Of a DNA stretch of 7,309 nucleotides, positions 1-5,344 are shown one piece after another (positions within the stretch are counted from its first letter, which is position 1; each line of letters opens with the position of its first letter). The position numbers were made by a program, and so were the translations under genes. The notes under the pieces were generated by a model. That model saw only the letters and a list, made by a program, of their open reading frames with translations, did not search any database and was not told the DNA's origin. This DNA is from an uncultured Spirochaetaceae bacterium. GTDB lineage: Bacteria; Spirochaetota; Spirochaetia; Treponematales; Treponemataceae. The stretch covers positions 1 through 7,309 of the forward strand of contig CADBRC010000373.1 in NCBI GenBank assembly GCA_902796985.1. The letters are read 5' to 3'.

Positions 1-570
1 GACATCATCGAATCCCGTGCGGTCATCCTTGCCTCCGGGGTCAACTTCGGCACGCCCCTGCCCGGCGAGGCGGAATTCCTGGGCCGGGGCGTAAGCTACT
101 GCGCCACATGCGATGCGGCATTGTACAAGGGCAAGAGTGCGATTGTCGCAGCCTGGTCCAGGGATGAGGAGAAGGAAGCTGCCTTCCTTGCGGAAAAAGC
201 GGCGAAGGTCATCTACCTTCCCCAGTACAAGGGAGACGTTTCGTTTGAAGCGGAAAACATCGAGGTAATCACGGACAAGCCCCTGTCCGTGGAAGGAAAG
301 ATGAAGGCAGACCGGCTCGTATGTGAAGGAGGCAGTTACAGCGCAGACGGAATCTTTTTCCTGCGGGAGGCGGTTGCTCCGGACAAACTTCTGCCCGGCC
401 TGGAGATGGACGGCAGGCACGTCAAGGTGGACAGGCGGATGGCAACGAGCGTAAAGGGCTGCTTTGCCTGCGGAGACATCACCGGCACGCCCTACCAGTA
501 CATCAAGGCCGCGGGGGAAGGCAACGTCGCCGCCCTGTCGGCAGTAGAATACCTGTCCAGCCTGGGCTAA
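1..570 (+). CDS. Thioredoxin-reductase-like flavoprotein lacking the NADPH motif (C-terminal part, 5' truncated)
   Basis: The frame is open from base 1, so the N-terminal FAD half lies outside the window; 189 residues are visible. Seen: an ASG segment near residue 11; the redox-active pair in SYCATCD (C34, C37), as in low-molecular-weight thioredoxin reductases; and near the C-terminus the FAD motif ACGDITGTPYQYIKAAGEG (G158, D159). In NADPH-dependent enzymes CATCD is followed by a GGG(D/N)SA nucleotide loop and an HRR motif. Here the text is KSAIVAAWSRDEEKEA and then VIYLPQYKGD, so both are missing. About 155 residues follow the first Cys, against roughly 186 in E. coli TrxB, so this domain is also shortened. 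Inference: the protein reduces a thioredoxin-like partner with electrons from ferredoxin or another donor, as in the FFTR-type reductases of clostridia. It could instead have lost reductase activity. Membership of the family is firm; the electron donor is not. Confidence 0.85.
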   Translation, partial: DIIESRAVILASGVNFGTPLPGEAEFLGRGVSYCATCDAALYKGKSAIVAAWSRDEEKEAAFLAEKAAKVIYLPQYKGDVSFEAENIEVITDKPLSVEGKMKADRLVCEGGSYSADGIFFLREAVAPDKLLPGLEMDGRHVKVDRRMATSVKGCFACGDITGTPYQYIKAAGEGNVAALSAVEYLSSLG

Positions 571-593
571 ATCCGGGCTGGACGAAGCCTGCC

Positions 594-835
594 GTGTAGA
601 CATGCCGGATCTGCACAGTAGACCCGCTGAATCTGCTGTGCAGATCTGCTGAACCTGCGCCGTAGACTCGCTGAACCTGCACCGTAGATTCGATGAACCT
701 ATACCGTAGATTCGATGAATCTATACCGTAGGTTCGGCGAATCCATACCGCAGATTCAGAGAATCCATACCGCAGATTCGCCGATTCTATGCCCCAGATT
801 CAGTGAACCGAGGCCCCAGCCCGGACTTTTTGAAG
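594..835. repeat. Tandem array of 22-bp palindromic units (about 10 copies)
   Basis: Units begin at 594, 616, 638, 660, 682, 704, 726, 748, 770 and 792, an exact 22-bp step, with a degenerate start of an eleventh at 814. The core reads CCGTAGATTC, three variable bases, then GAAYCTATA. The copies at 682 and 704 differ at one base; the outer ones are more diverged. Most units hold a dyad. The best is at 707-723, where TAGATTC and GAATCTA form a 7-bp stem around GAT. The step is not a multiple of three and no reading frame crosses the array, so it is not a protein repeat. It follows directly after the reductase gene, which has no T-rich terminator of its own. Possible roles are a 3'-end RNA structure, a protein-binding array (two helical turns per unit) or a neutral minisatellite. 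Confidence 0.9.
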
Positions 836-840
836 CTGCC
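821..840 (+). repeat. Decayed half copy of the dispersed hairpin repeat
   Basis: CCGGACTTTTTGAAGCTGCC matches the right arm of the full hairpin repeat at 3327-3345 (CCGGACTTTTGGAACTGCC) apart from a few changes. No left arm is present; the 22-bp array occupies that side. It looks like the remnant of an older copy. Confidence 0.5.
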
Positions 841-854
841 CCGGATGTACACTG

Positions 855-885
855 AAAAAAAAGACCCCGCCAGCTCCGGCGGGGT
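855..885 (-). terminator. Rho-independent terminator of the M48 protease pair
   Basis: Read on the minus strand, an 8-bp GC-rich stem (864-871 with 878-885, ACCCCGCC/GGCGGGGT, 6-base loop) is followed by eight U (855-862). It lies about 25 bases after the stop at 910. A second small stem, GCAGAG/CTCTGC (889-894 with 902-907), sits between the stop and the terminator. Confidence 0.92.
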
Positions 886-909
886 ACAGCAGAGATCCTA
901 GCTCTGCAA

Positions 910-1767
910 TTACTTGCTTTTCTTTTTCTGCGTGTCCAGATAGAGGGGGTAGACGGTTTCAGCGACAGTCGTCAGGTTCTTGATGCGGTTGTCGTTGGAC
1001 GGGTGGGTGGAAAGAATCTGCGGGACGGAACCGCCTCCCAGCTTGTTCATCTTCTCCCAGACCTTTATCGCATCGTGGGGGTCGTAGCCCGCGCGGGCCA
1101 TCAGCTCAGTGCCCATGTTGTCAGCCTCGGTCTCACACTCGCGGCTGAACGGCAGGGTCAGCCCGTACTGGCCTCCCAAGGCAAGGACGGCCTGTCCCGT
1201 CTCGCTTATTCCCGCAACCTGCGAGACAACGGCAATGCCCGCCTGCTGGATGTACTGCTTTCTTGCCTGCTCGCGGCTGTGCTCCTTGAGCGCGTGGGAA
1301 ATCTCGTGCCCCATGACGGCGGCAAGTTCCCCGTCGGTCAGCTTCAGGCTGTCGATTATCCCCGTGTAGACGACAATCTTTCCGCCGGGCATGCACCAGG
1401 CATTGACAGTTTCTTCCTTTATGACGTTCACCTGCCAGTCCCACTTGAGGGCATCCTCGCGGAATACCCCGGTCTGGGCGATGAGCTTCTGGGCGACGGA
1501 CTGGACGCGGTTGTAGACGGCCTTGTCCGTGTTAAGCGTCCCGGCATCCCCGGCTTCCTTCAGAACCTGGGCATACTGCTCCTGGGCCTGTTTGTCCATA
1601 TCCTCGGCCGAAACGAGCATGAACTGCTCGCGGTCAGCCCCGACACTTCCGCCGGACGTAGTACTGCTCTTGCCGAAGAGCTTGCTGAAGAAGCCCTTCG
1701 CCGACACCGGGGCGGTCAGTGCCGCCGCCAGAAGTAAAACCGAAATATATCTCTGTAGTCTCTTCAT
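910..1767 (-). CDS. M48-family zinc metalloprotease, exported (signal peptide I form)
   Basis: 285 residues. The N-terminus MKRLQRYISVLLLAAALTAP followed by VSA|KG is a signal peptide with a likely signal-peptidase-I site after A23, so the mature protein should be periplasmic or secreted. The catalytic motif is HEISH (H154, E155, H158). CETEADNMG supplies the expected third zinc ligand (E212, with D216), and THPSNDNRI at 254-262 is the usual C-terminal signature of periplasmic M48 proteases (BepA, LoiP, YcaL type). No TPR domain is present, so it resembles the short YcaL/LoiP form. It follows the paralogue at 1821-2627 by 53 bases and shares its terminator, which suggests an operon. The ribosome-binding site is weak (AAAGGA lies about 19 bases upstream), so it may be translated less than its neighbour. 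The likely job is degrading misfolded envelope proteins; the substrate is unknown. Confidence 0.93.
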   Translation of the reverse strand: MKRLQRYISVLLLAAALTAPVSAKGFFSKLFGKSSTTSGGSVGADREQFMLVSAEDMDKQAQEQYAQVLKEAGDAGTLNTDKAVYNRVQSVAQKLIAQTGVFREDALKWDWQVNVIKEETVNAWCMPGGKIVVYTGIIDSLKLTDGELAAVMGHEISHALKEHSREQARKQYIQQAGIAVVSQVAGISETGQAVLALGGQYGLTLPFSRECETEADNMGTELMARAGYDPHDAIKVWEKMNKLGGGSVPQILSTHPSNDNRIKNLTTVAETVYPLYLDTQKKKSK

Positions 1768-1803
1768 ACCGCTTTAATAACAAAAATCCTTTGTAAAAGT
1801 AAC

Positions 1804-1814
1804 TTGAAACTGCC
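1804..1814 (+). repeat. Possible trace of the hairpin repeat between the two protease genes
   Basis: TTGAAACTGCC, preceded by AAAAGTAAC, matches the end of the right arm of the dispersed hairpin repeat. Only 11 bases agree exactly, so chance is possible; its intergenic position is the main support. Confidence 0.25.
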
Positions 1815-1820
1815 CGGAAG

Positions 1821-2627
1821 CTATTTCGCGGCCGCCCGGTAGAGGGGGTAGACCGTCTCTGAAACCTCGGTCAGATTCTTGATGCGGCTGTCGTTGGACG
1901 GATGCGTGGACAGAATCTGCGGAACGGAAGAACCGCCCAGCTTGTTCATCTTGATCCAGACATTGACGGCCTCGTGGGGGTCGTAGCCAGCCCGCGCCAT
2001 CAGCTCCGTACCCATGTTGTCCGCCTCGGTCTCGCACTTGCGGCTGAACGGCAGGGTCAACCCGTACTGCACGCCCAGGGCGAGCGCAAGGGATCCCAGG
2101 TCGCCCAGTCCCGCAATCTCGGAAACCACGGATACGCCGATGTCCGCGAGGACCTGCTTGCTGGACTGCTCACGGCTGTGCTCCTTGAGCGCGTGGGAAA
2201 TCTCGTGTCCCATAATGGCGGCCAGTTCTCCGTCGGTCAGCTTCAGGGCATCGATGATCCCCGTATAGACGACGATTTTTCCGCCGGGCATACACCAGGC
2301 GTTGACGGTATCTTCCTGTATGACGTTCACCTGCCAGTTCCAGTTGAGCGCGTCCTTACGGAAAACGCCGCACTGGGCGATAAGCCTGCGGGCTATGTTC
2401 CTGACCCGTTCCGTGGTCGCCAGGTCGGGGTTGAGCGTATGGTTCTTGCGGGCTTCGGCGATGACCTCCGCGTACTGGGAGTCTGCCTGCTCGTTCATCG
2501 CAGCCTCGCTGACGAGCATCATCTGGCCCCTGTCGGCTCCAACGCTGCCACCTCCTGTAGTGCTCGTACAGGCTGAGAACGCAAACGCCGCGAGAACGAA
2601 TGCGGCTATCTTGAAAATCTTCTTCAT
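1821..2627 (-). CDS. M48-family zinc metalloprotease, predicted lipoprotein
   Basis: 268 residues. MKKIFKIAAFVLAAFAFSAC is a lipoprotein signal with the acylated Cys at 20; Phe at -3 is unusual for enterobacteria but accepted by spirochaete lipoboxes. HEISH lies at 141-145, the third zinc ligand is E199 with D203, and THPSNDSRI begins at 241. Aligned without gaps to the protein at 910-1767 over 238 residues, about 176 are identical (74%, counted by eye). The start is well supported: AAAGGAGG (complement of 2635-2642) lies 7 bases before the ATG, with a good promoter just upstream. It is the first gene of the probable two-gene operon. Predicted role: membrane-anchored quality-control protease facing the periplasm or cell surface. 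The family and active site are clear; the substrate and which membrane it sits in are not. Confidence 0.94.
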   Translation of the reverse strand: MKKIFKIAAFVLAAFAFSACTSTTGGGSVGADRGQMMLVSEAAMNEQADSQYAEVIAEARKNHTLNPDLATTERVRNIARRLIAQCGVFRKDALNWNWQVNVIQEDTVNAWCMPGGKIVVYTGIIDALKLTDGELAAIMGHEISHALKEHSREQSSKQVLADIGVSVVSEIAGLGDLGSLALALGVQYGLTLPFSRKCETEADNMGTELMARAGYDPHEAVNVWIKMNKLGGSSVPQILSTHPSNDSRIKNLTEVSETVYPLYRAAAK

Positions 2628-2659
2628 GGCGGAACCTCCTTTATTATGGAAACACTTCG

Positions 2660-2688
2660 ATTATAGTGCAGATTACAGGCACCTTCAA
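2660..2688 (-). promoter_or_regulatory. Sigma-70-type promoter of the M48 protease operon
   Basis: On the minus strand: -35 TTGAAG (complement of 2683-2688), a 17-base spacer, and a perfect -10 TATAAT (complement of 2660-2665). Transcription would start near 2653, leaving a leader of about 25 bases that carries the AAAGGAGG site. No operator palindrome is evident. Confidence 0.8.
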
Positions 2689-2741
2689 GTACAATTTGAG
2701 CCGCTCTTATCTGCTCTTATCCGCGCTTACCCGCCGCGCTC

Positions 2742-2770
2742 TTGCCAAAAGCACCGGCTTTCGCTACATT
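2742..2770 (+). promoter_or_regulatory. Candidate promoter of the DUF456 gene, possibly leaderless
   Basis: TTGCCA (2742-2747), a 17-base spacer and TACATT (2765-2770) match the sigma-70 consensus at 5/6 and 4/6 positions. A start about 7 bases downstream falls on the ATG at 2777, so the mRNA would have almost no leader. Short-motif prediction only. Confidence 0.4.
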
Positions 2771-2776
2771 CAAGGC

Positions 2777-3268
2777 ATGGGCGTATTGGACATCGTACTT
2801 ATAGCGGCGGCAGCCCTCCTCTTCATCGTGGGCATCATCGGCTGTGTCGTTCCGGGACTGCCGGGCGTTCCCCTCTGCTGGGGCGGCCTTCTTGCCGGGC
2901 ACTTCATTCACTGCAAGGAGCCGGTGACCTTCACCGTGCTGATAATCGCAGCCGTCGCATGCGTCATCGTGACGATCGTGGACTTCATCGTTCCCTCCTA
3001 CTTCACCAAGAAGTCCGGGGGCAGCAAGGCGGGGAGCACGGGAAGCATGCTCGGCGTGATCGCGGGGATAGTGACCGGGCAGATCCTGCTGATTTTCATC
3101 GGCCCCTTCGTCGGCGCACTCATCGGAGAAATCATCCATGACTCCAGCAACATGAAGAAGGCGTTCCGGTCTGCCTGCTACTCCTTTCTGGGCTTCATCA
3201 CGGGGACGGGACTCAAGCTCGTCACGGCGGGCTGCATGATCGTCGTGTTCATCAGGTCGTTCATCTAG
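2777..3268 (+). CDS. DUF456 family small integral membrane protein
   Basis: 163 residues from the ATG at 2777. Hydrophobic segments at about 3-23, 32-45, 51-74, 92-118 and 134-160 indicate a multi-pass inner-membrane protein. Two features fit DUF456: the conserved turn VVPGLPGVPLCWGG (residues 24-37), and a glycine-rich stretch at 87-117 (GSTGSMLGVIAGIVTGQ, then GPFVGALIGE) resembling a glycine zipper. The frame stays open upstream to a GTG at 2666. That start is unlikely, because it would lie on the divergent protease promoter and would add 37 polar residues before the first membrane helix. No clear Shine-Dalgarno precedes 2777; AAGG at 2772-2775 is too close. The gene is divergent from the M48 operon and ends in a hairpin terminator. 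DUF456 has no established function and I do not assign one. Confidence 0.82.
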   Translation: MGVLDIVLIAAAALLFIVGIIGCVVPGLPGVPLCWGGLLAGHFIHCKEPVTFTVLIIAAVACVIVTIVDFIVPSYFTKKSGGSKAGSTGSMLGVIAGIVTGQILLIFIGPFVGALIGEIIHDSSNMKKAFRSACYSFLGFITGTGLKLVTAGCMIVVFIRSFI

Positions 3269-3306
3269 GACATAGCGGCAATACCCTCTTATTATAGAAG
3301 AAAAAT

Positions 3307-3358
3307 GAGCAGTTTCAAAAGCCCGTCCGGACTTTTGGAACTGCCTCAAATTTTTTTT
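3307..3358 (+). terminator. Hairpin-repeat copy acting as terminator of the DUF456 gene
   Basis: The arms 3310-3324 and 3329-3343 (CAGTTTCAAAAGCCC with GGACTTTTGGAACTG) form a 15-position stem with one mismatch and one G-U pair around a 4-base loop. GAG/CTC (3307-3309, 3345-3347) lengthens it, and eight T follow at 3351-3358. The hairpin belongs to the same family as the one at 5907-5947; here a T run makes it a good terminator 38 bases after the stop. Confidence 0.8.
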
Positions 3359-3406
3359 ACGATTTTTCCCGTTCAATTTAACATTTCTTCATGTCAGCAC
3401 CAGATG

Positions 3407-3416
3407 TATATATAAA
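3407..3416 (+). promoter_or_regulatory. Probable -10 region of the ComM-family gene
   Basis: TATATATAAA is the only strong A/T-rich -10-like element before the gene. No good -35 is seen at 16-18 bases (the best is TTCATG at 3388-3393). Transcription would start near 3419-3423, just before the GAGG site. That argues against the in-frame ATG at 3391. Confidence 0.45.
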
Positions 3417-3424
3417 ACTTACAT

Positions 3425-3428
3425 CGAG
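3425..3428 (+). promoter_or_regulatory. Ribosome-binding site fixing the ComM start at 3436
   Basis: GAGG lies 7 bases before the ATG at 3436. It is only 1 base from the ATG at 3430 and lies downstream of the one at 3391, so 3436 is the best-placed start. Confidence 0.6.
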
Positions 3429-3435
3429 GATGAAC

Positions 3436-5010
3436 ATGAAGGTTTTCAGTTTTTCACCTTTCGGTTACGAGGGTTCCCTCGTGAGCGTGGAGGTAGACCT
3501 GCGGCGGGGGATTCCCGCCGTGGACATCGTGGGTCTGGCCGACGGGGCCGTCAAGGAATCCCGGGAGCGGATGCGGAGCGCAATACGGAACTGCGGCTTC
3601 GACTTTCCCCCGGAGCGGGTCCTCATAAGCCTCGCCCCGGCGGACCTGAAGAAGGAAGGGGCAGGCTTCGACCTCGCCGTAGCCCTTGCCGTCCTGTGCG
3701 AAGAGGACACGGCTGACGGCCGGGGCGGAGACCTGCCGGACGGCAGCATCCTGGTGATGGGCGAGCTGGAGCTGAACGGGCGGGTGCGCCCCCTGAAGGG
3801 TGTCCACGCAGCGGCAAGCACGGCGCGGGAGGGCGGCATTCTCCGCTGCATCGTCCCCGCGGAAAACGCCGGTGAGGCACGGGAGATTGAGGACATGGAG
3901 GTGTTCGGTGCGTCCTCCCTTCTGGAAGCCTACGAAGCCCTGCGGAAGGAGAGCTGCTTCACCCGAAAGCCCCCGGCGTCCGGCAGCGAAGAAAGTCCGG
4001 CCGGCCTCTCCTCCGTAAACGTCGGCGGAGTCCTCTTCCCGGAAACAGAGCCGGGCTACGAGTATGCCGACATCCGGGGGCAGGGCTTTCTTCTCCGCGC
4101 CCTCCAGCTGGCGGCGGCAGGAGGACACAATGTGCTTGCATTCGGCCCTCCGGGCTGCGGCAAGACCCTCGCCCTGCAGAAGTTCCCTGCCCTGCTCCCC
4201 CTGCTCGGACAGAAGGAGGCGCAGCCGGTCACACGGATTTACTCCATCGCAGGGCTGCTCCCCCCGGACAGCCCCCTTGTCCGCACGGCCCCCTTCAGGC
4301 AGCCCCACCAGACGGCGACCATCGAAGGGATATGCGGAGGCGGCCCCCGGCTGACTCCCGGGGAAATCTCCCTTGCCCACAACGGGGTCCTCTTCCTGGA
4401 CGAAGCTGCGGAATTCAAAAGCTCCGTCCTGCAGATGCTCCGCGTCCCGCTGGAAAGCGGCTCGATTACCCTGAGCCGGGCAGGCAGGTCAACGGTCTTT
4501 CCCGCTTCATTCCAGCTCCTGCTTGCCACGAACCCCTGCCCCTGCGGCAACTTCGGCTCGCGCGACAAGCTCTGCCTCTGTTCGTCGAGCGCAGTAGCGC
4601 AATACTGGAAGAAGTTCTCCGCCCCCCTCCTGGACCGGGTGGACATCCGCGTGCAGGTGGAAAAGCACGAGGCCGGAAACGCAGAAGGTCCTGCACAGAC
4701 GACGGCGGAGCTCCGTGAAGGAATTGCCCGGGCGGTTCTGGCACAGCGGGCACGGCAGGACAAGAAAAACGCGAGGCTCAGCCCTCCGGAAATCTCGGAT
4801 TTCTGCCCCCTCTCCGCTGAGGCAGAGGCCCTGCTGGACGAAGCCTGCCTCCGCCATTCCTTCTCGCCCCGCGGCAAAGCCAGCTGCATCAAGCTTGCCC
4901 GCACTGCCGCGGACATGAGGGGAGAGGATGCAATAAGCGGTGGAAGCATGGCGGAGGCGCTGTCGTACCGGAAAGCAGGAGGACTTGCCGAGGAGCTGGG
5001 CATGATGTAG
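3436..5010 (+). CDS. comM: YifB/ComM-family Mg-chelatase-like AAA+ ATPase
   Basis: 524 residues from the chosen start, close to the usual length of about 500-515. The N-terminal ChlI-like domain opens MKVFSFSPFGYEG and carries GIPAVDIVGLADGAVKESRE (25-44), typical of the family. The AAA+ core has Walker A GPPGCGKT (237-244), the family stretch PHQTATIEGICGGGPRLTPG, Walker B LFLDE (319-323), a Cys cluster NPCPCGNFGSRDKLCLC (366-382) and PLLDRVDI with a candidate arginine finger. The C-terminal Mg-chelatase-type domain ends with KLARTAADMRG and AEALSYRKAG. In Vibrio cholerae, ComM is a hexameric helicase that extends branch migration of incoming DNA in natural transformation. The protein is also widespread in species not known to be competent, so the role here is inferred. 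The frame is complete with no visible break. No competence gene adjoins it, and it is probably transcribed alone. Confidence 0.93.
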   Translation: MKVFSFSPFGYEGSLVSVEVDLRRGIPAVDIVGLADGAVKESRERMRSAIRNCGFDFPPERVLISLAPADLKKEGAGFDLAVALAVLCEEDTADGRGGDLPDGSILVMGELELNGRVRPLKGVHAAASTAREGGILRCIVPAENAGEAREIEDMEVFGASSLLEAYEALRKESCFTRKPPASGSEESPAGLSSVNVGGVLFPETEPGYEYADIRGQGFLLRALQLAAAGGHNVLAFGPPGCGKTLALQKFPALLPLLGQKEAQPVTRIYSIAGLLPPDSPLVRTAPFRQPHQTATIEGICGGGPRLTPGEISLAHNGVLFLDEAAEFKSSVLQMLRVPLESGSITLSRAGRSTVFPASFQLLLATNPCPCGNFGSRDKLCLCSSSAVAQYWKKFSAPLLDRVDIRVQVEKHEAGNAEGPAQTTAELREGIARAVLAQRARQDKKNARLSPPEISDFCPLSAEAEALLDEACLRHSFSPRGKASCIKLARTAADMRGEDAISGGSMAEALSYRKAGGLAEELGMM

Positions 5011-5025
5011 GGCCGGTAAGAAAGC

Positions 5026-5053
5026 AAAAAAAATCCCCCGCTGATTGCGGGGG
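5026..5053 (-). terminator. Terminator of the tRNA-Leu gene
   Basis: The minus strand has a perfect 7-bp CCCCCGC/GCGGGGG stem (5035-5041 with 5047-5053, 5-base loop) followed by eight U (5026-5033), starting six bases after the tRNA 3' end. It also lies between the convergent ComM-family gene and the tRNA, but there is no T run on the plus side. Confidence 0.9.
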
Positions 5054-5059
5054 TTAAGT

Positions 5060-5142
5060 TACCGGCTCTGAGACTTGAACTCAGACACCATTGCTGGCAA
5101 AAGATTTTGAGTCTTTCGTGTCTACCATTCCACCAAGCCGGC
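5060..5142 (-). tRNA. tRNA-Leu (anticodon CAA)
   Basis: An 83-nt class II tRNA. The acceptor stem is GCCGGCT (from 5142) with AGCCGGT (5067-5061), closed by a G-U pair, with discriminator A at 5060. The anticodon stem AAAGA/TCTTT encloses CTCAAAA, giving anticodon CAA (complement of 5107-5109), which reads UUG. The long variable arm has a GCCA/TGGT stem, and the T arm is CTGAG-TTCAAGT-CTCAG. Leu identity is supported by the anticodon, the long variable arm and discriminator A. The 3' CCA is not encoded (ACT follows), so it must be added enzymatically. The gene has its own promoter and terminator. Confidence 0.95.
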
Positions 5143-5155
5143 TTGAACTGAGACT

Positions 5156-5184
5156 ATATTAGCAGGTTTGAAAGATTTTTTCAA
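5156..5184 (-). promoter_or_regulatory. Promoter of the tRNA-Leu gene
   Basis: On the minus strand: -35 TTGAAA (complement of 5179-5184), a 17-base spacer, and -10 TAATAT (complement of 5156-5161), 13 bases before the mature tRNA 5' end. Both the sequence and the spacing are near ideal. Confidence 0.82.
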
Positions 5185-5264
5185 GGGGTAATGTATGGAA
5201 GAAGGGAAAGGAAAGCGAAAAACTTCAGTTTCGCCTTGAGGCTACGCTGGCGGTTCCGGGATAA

Positions 5265-5301
5265 CTCTGAAACTGCGGTGAAATTCACCGGCAGCTCAGA
5301 G
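5265..5301. repeat. Imperfect 37-base hairpin in the spacer before the tRNA promoter
   Basis: CTCTGA (5265-5270) pairs with TCAGAG (5296-5301), CTGC with GCAG, and GGTGA with TCACC around an AAT loop, with small internal loops. It sits just downstream of the terminator of the gene at 5345-5881. No T run is present. It may be a second, backup stem or a structured 3' end; the function is unknown. Confidence 0.45.
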
Positions 5302-5335
5302 AATAAGGAACGGCGGGGAAAGCGCTTCCCCGCCG
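5302..5335 (-). terminator. Terminator of the exported-protein gene
   Basis: Perfect 10-bp stem CGGCGGGGAA/TTCCCCGCCG (5311-5320 with 5326-5335) around AGCGC, followed on the minus strand by TTCCTTATTC, which is U-rich but not a clean run. It starts ten bases after the stop at 5345. Confidence 0.72.
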
Positions 5336-5344
5336 CAACAAGGC

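Noticed and set aside
556..582. Terminator of the reductase gene
   Set aside because: TCCAGCC/GGCTGGA can pair across the stop codon, but no T run follows and half of the stem is coding, so it is weak as an intrinsic terminator.
594..835. CRISPR array
   Set aside because: The 22-bp step has no conserved repeat separated by unique spacers; the whole unit is repeated and drifts along its full length. There are no cas genes.
1003..1737. 244-codon open frame on the plus strand
   Set aside because: It is the antisense of the M48 gene at 910-1767; the similar frame at 1902-2576 mirrors the paralogue. Neither has a recognisable domain. They stay open because of G+C-rich codon bias.
1768..1820. Separate promoter for the second protease gene
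   Set aside because: TTACTT, 17 bases, TATTAA can be drawn on the minus strand, but the match is poor and the 53-base spacing fits an operon with the upstream paralogue.
2302..3141. 279-codon open frame on the plus strand
   Set aside because: It crosses the protease antisense, the divergent promoter region and then DUF456 in the wrong frame. The Arg/His-rich text after the promoter is typical of a shifted frame.
4239..5027. 262-codon open frame on the minus strand (and 3454-4380)
   Set aside because: Both lie opposite the well-supported ComM-family gene, and their Ser/Arg/Pro-rich text matches no domain.
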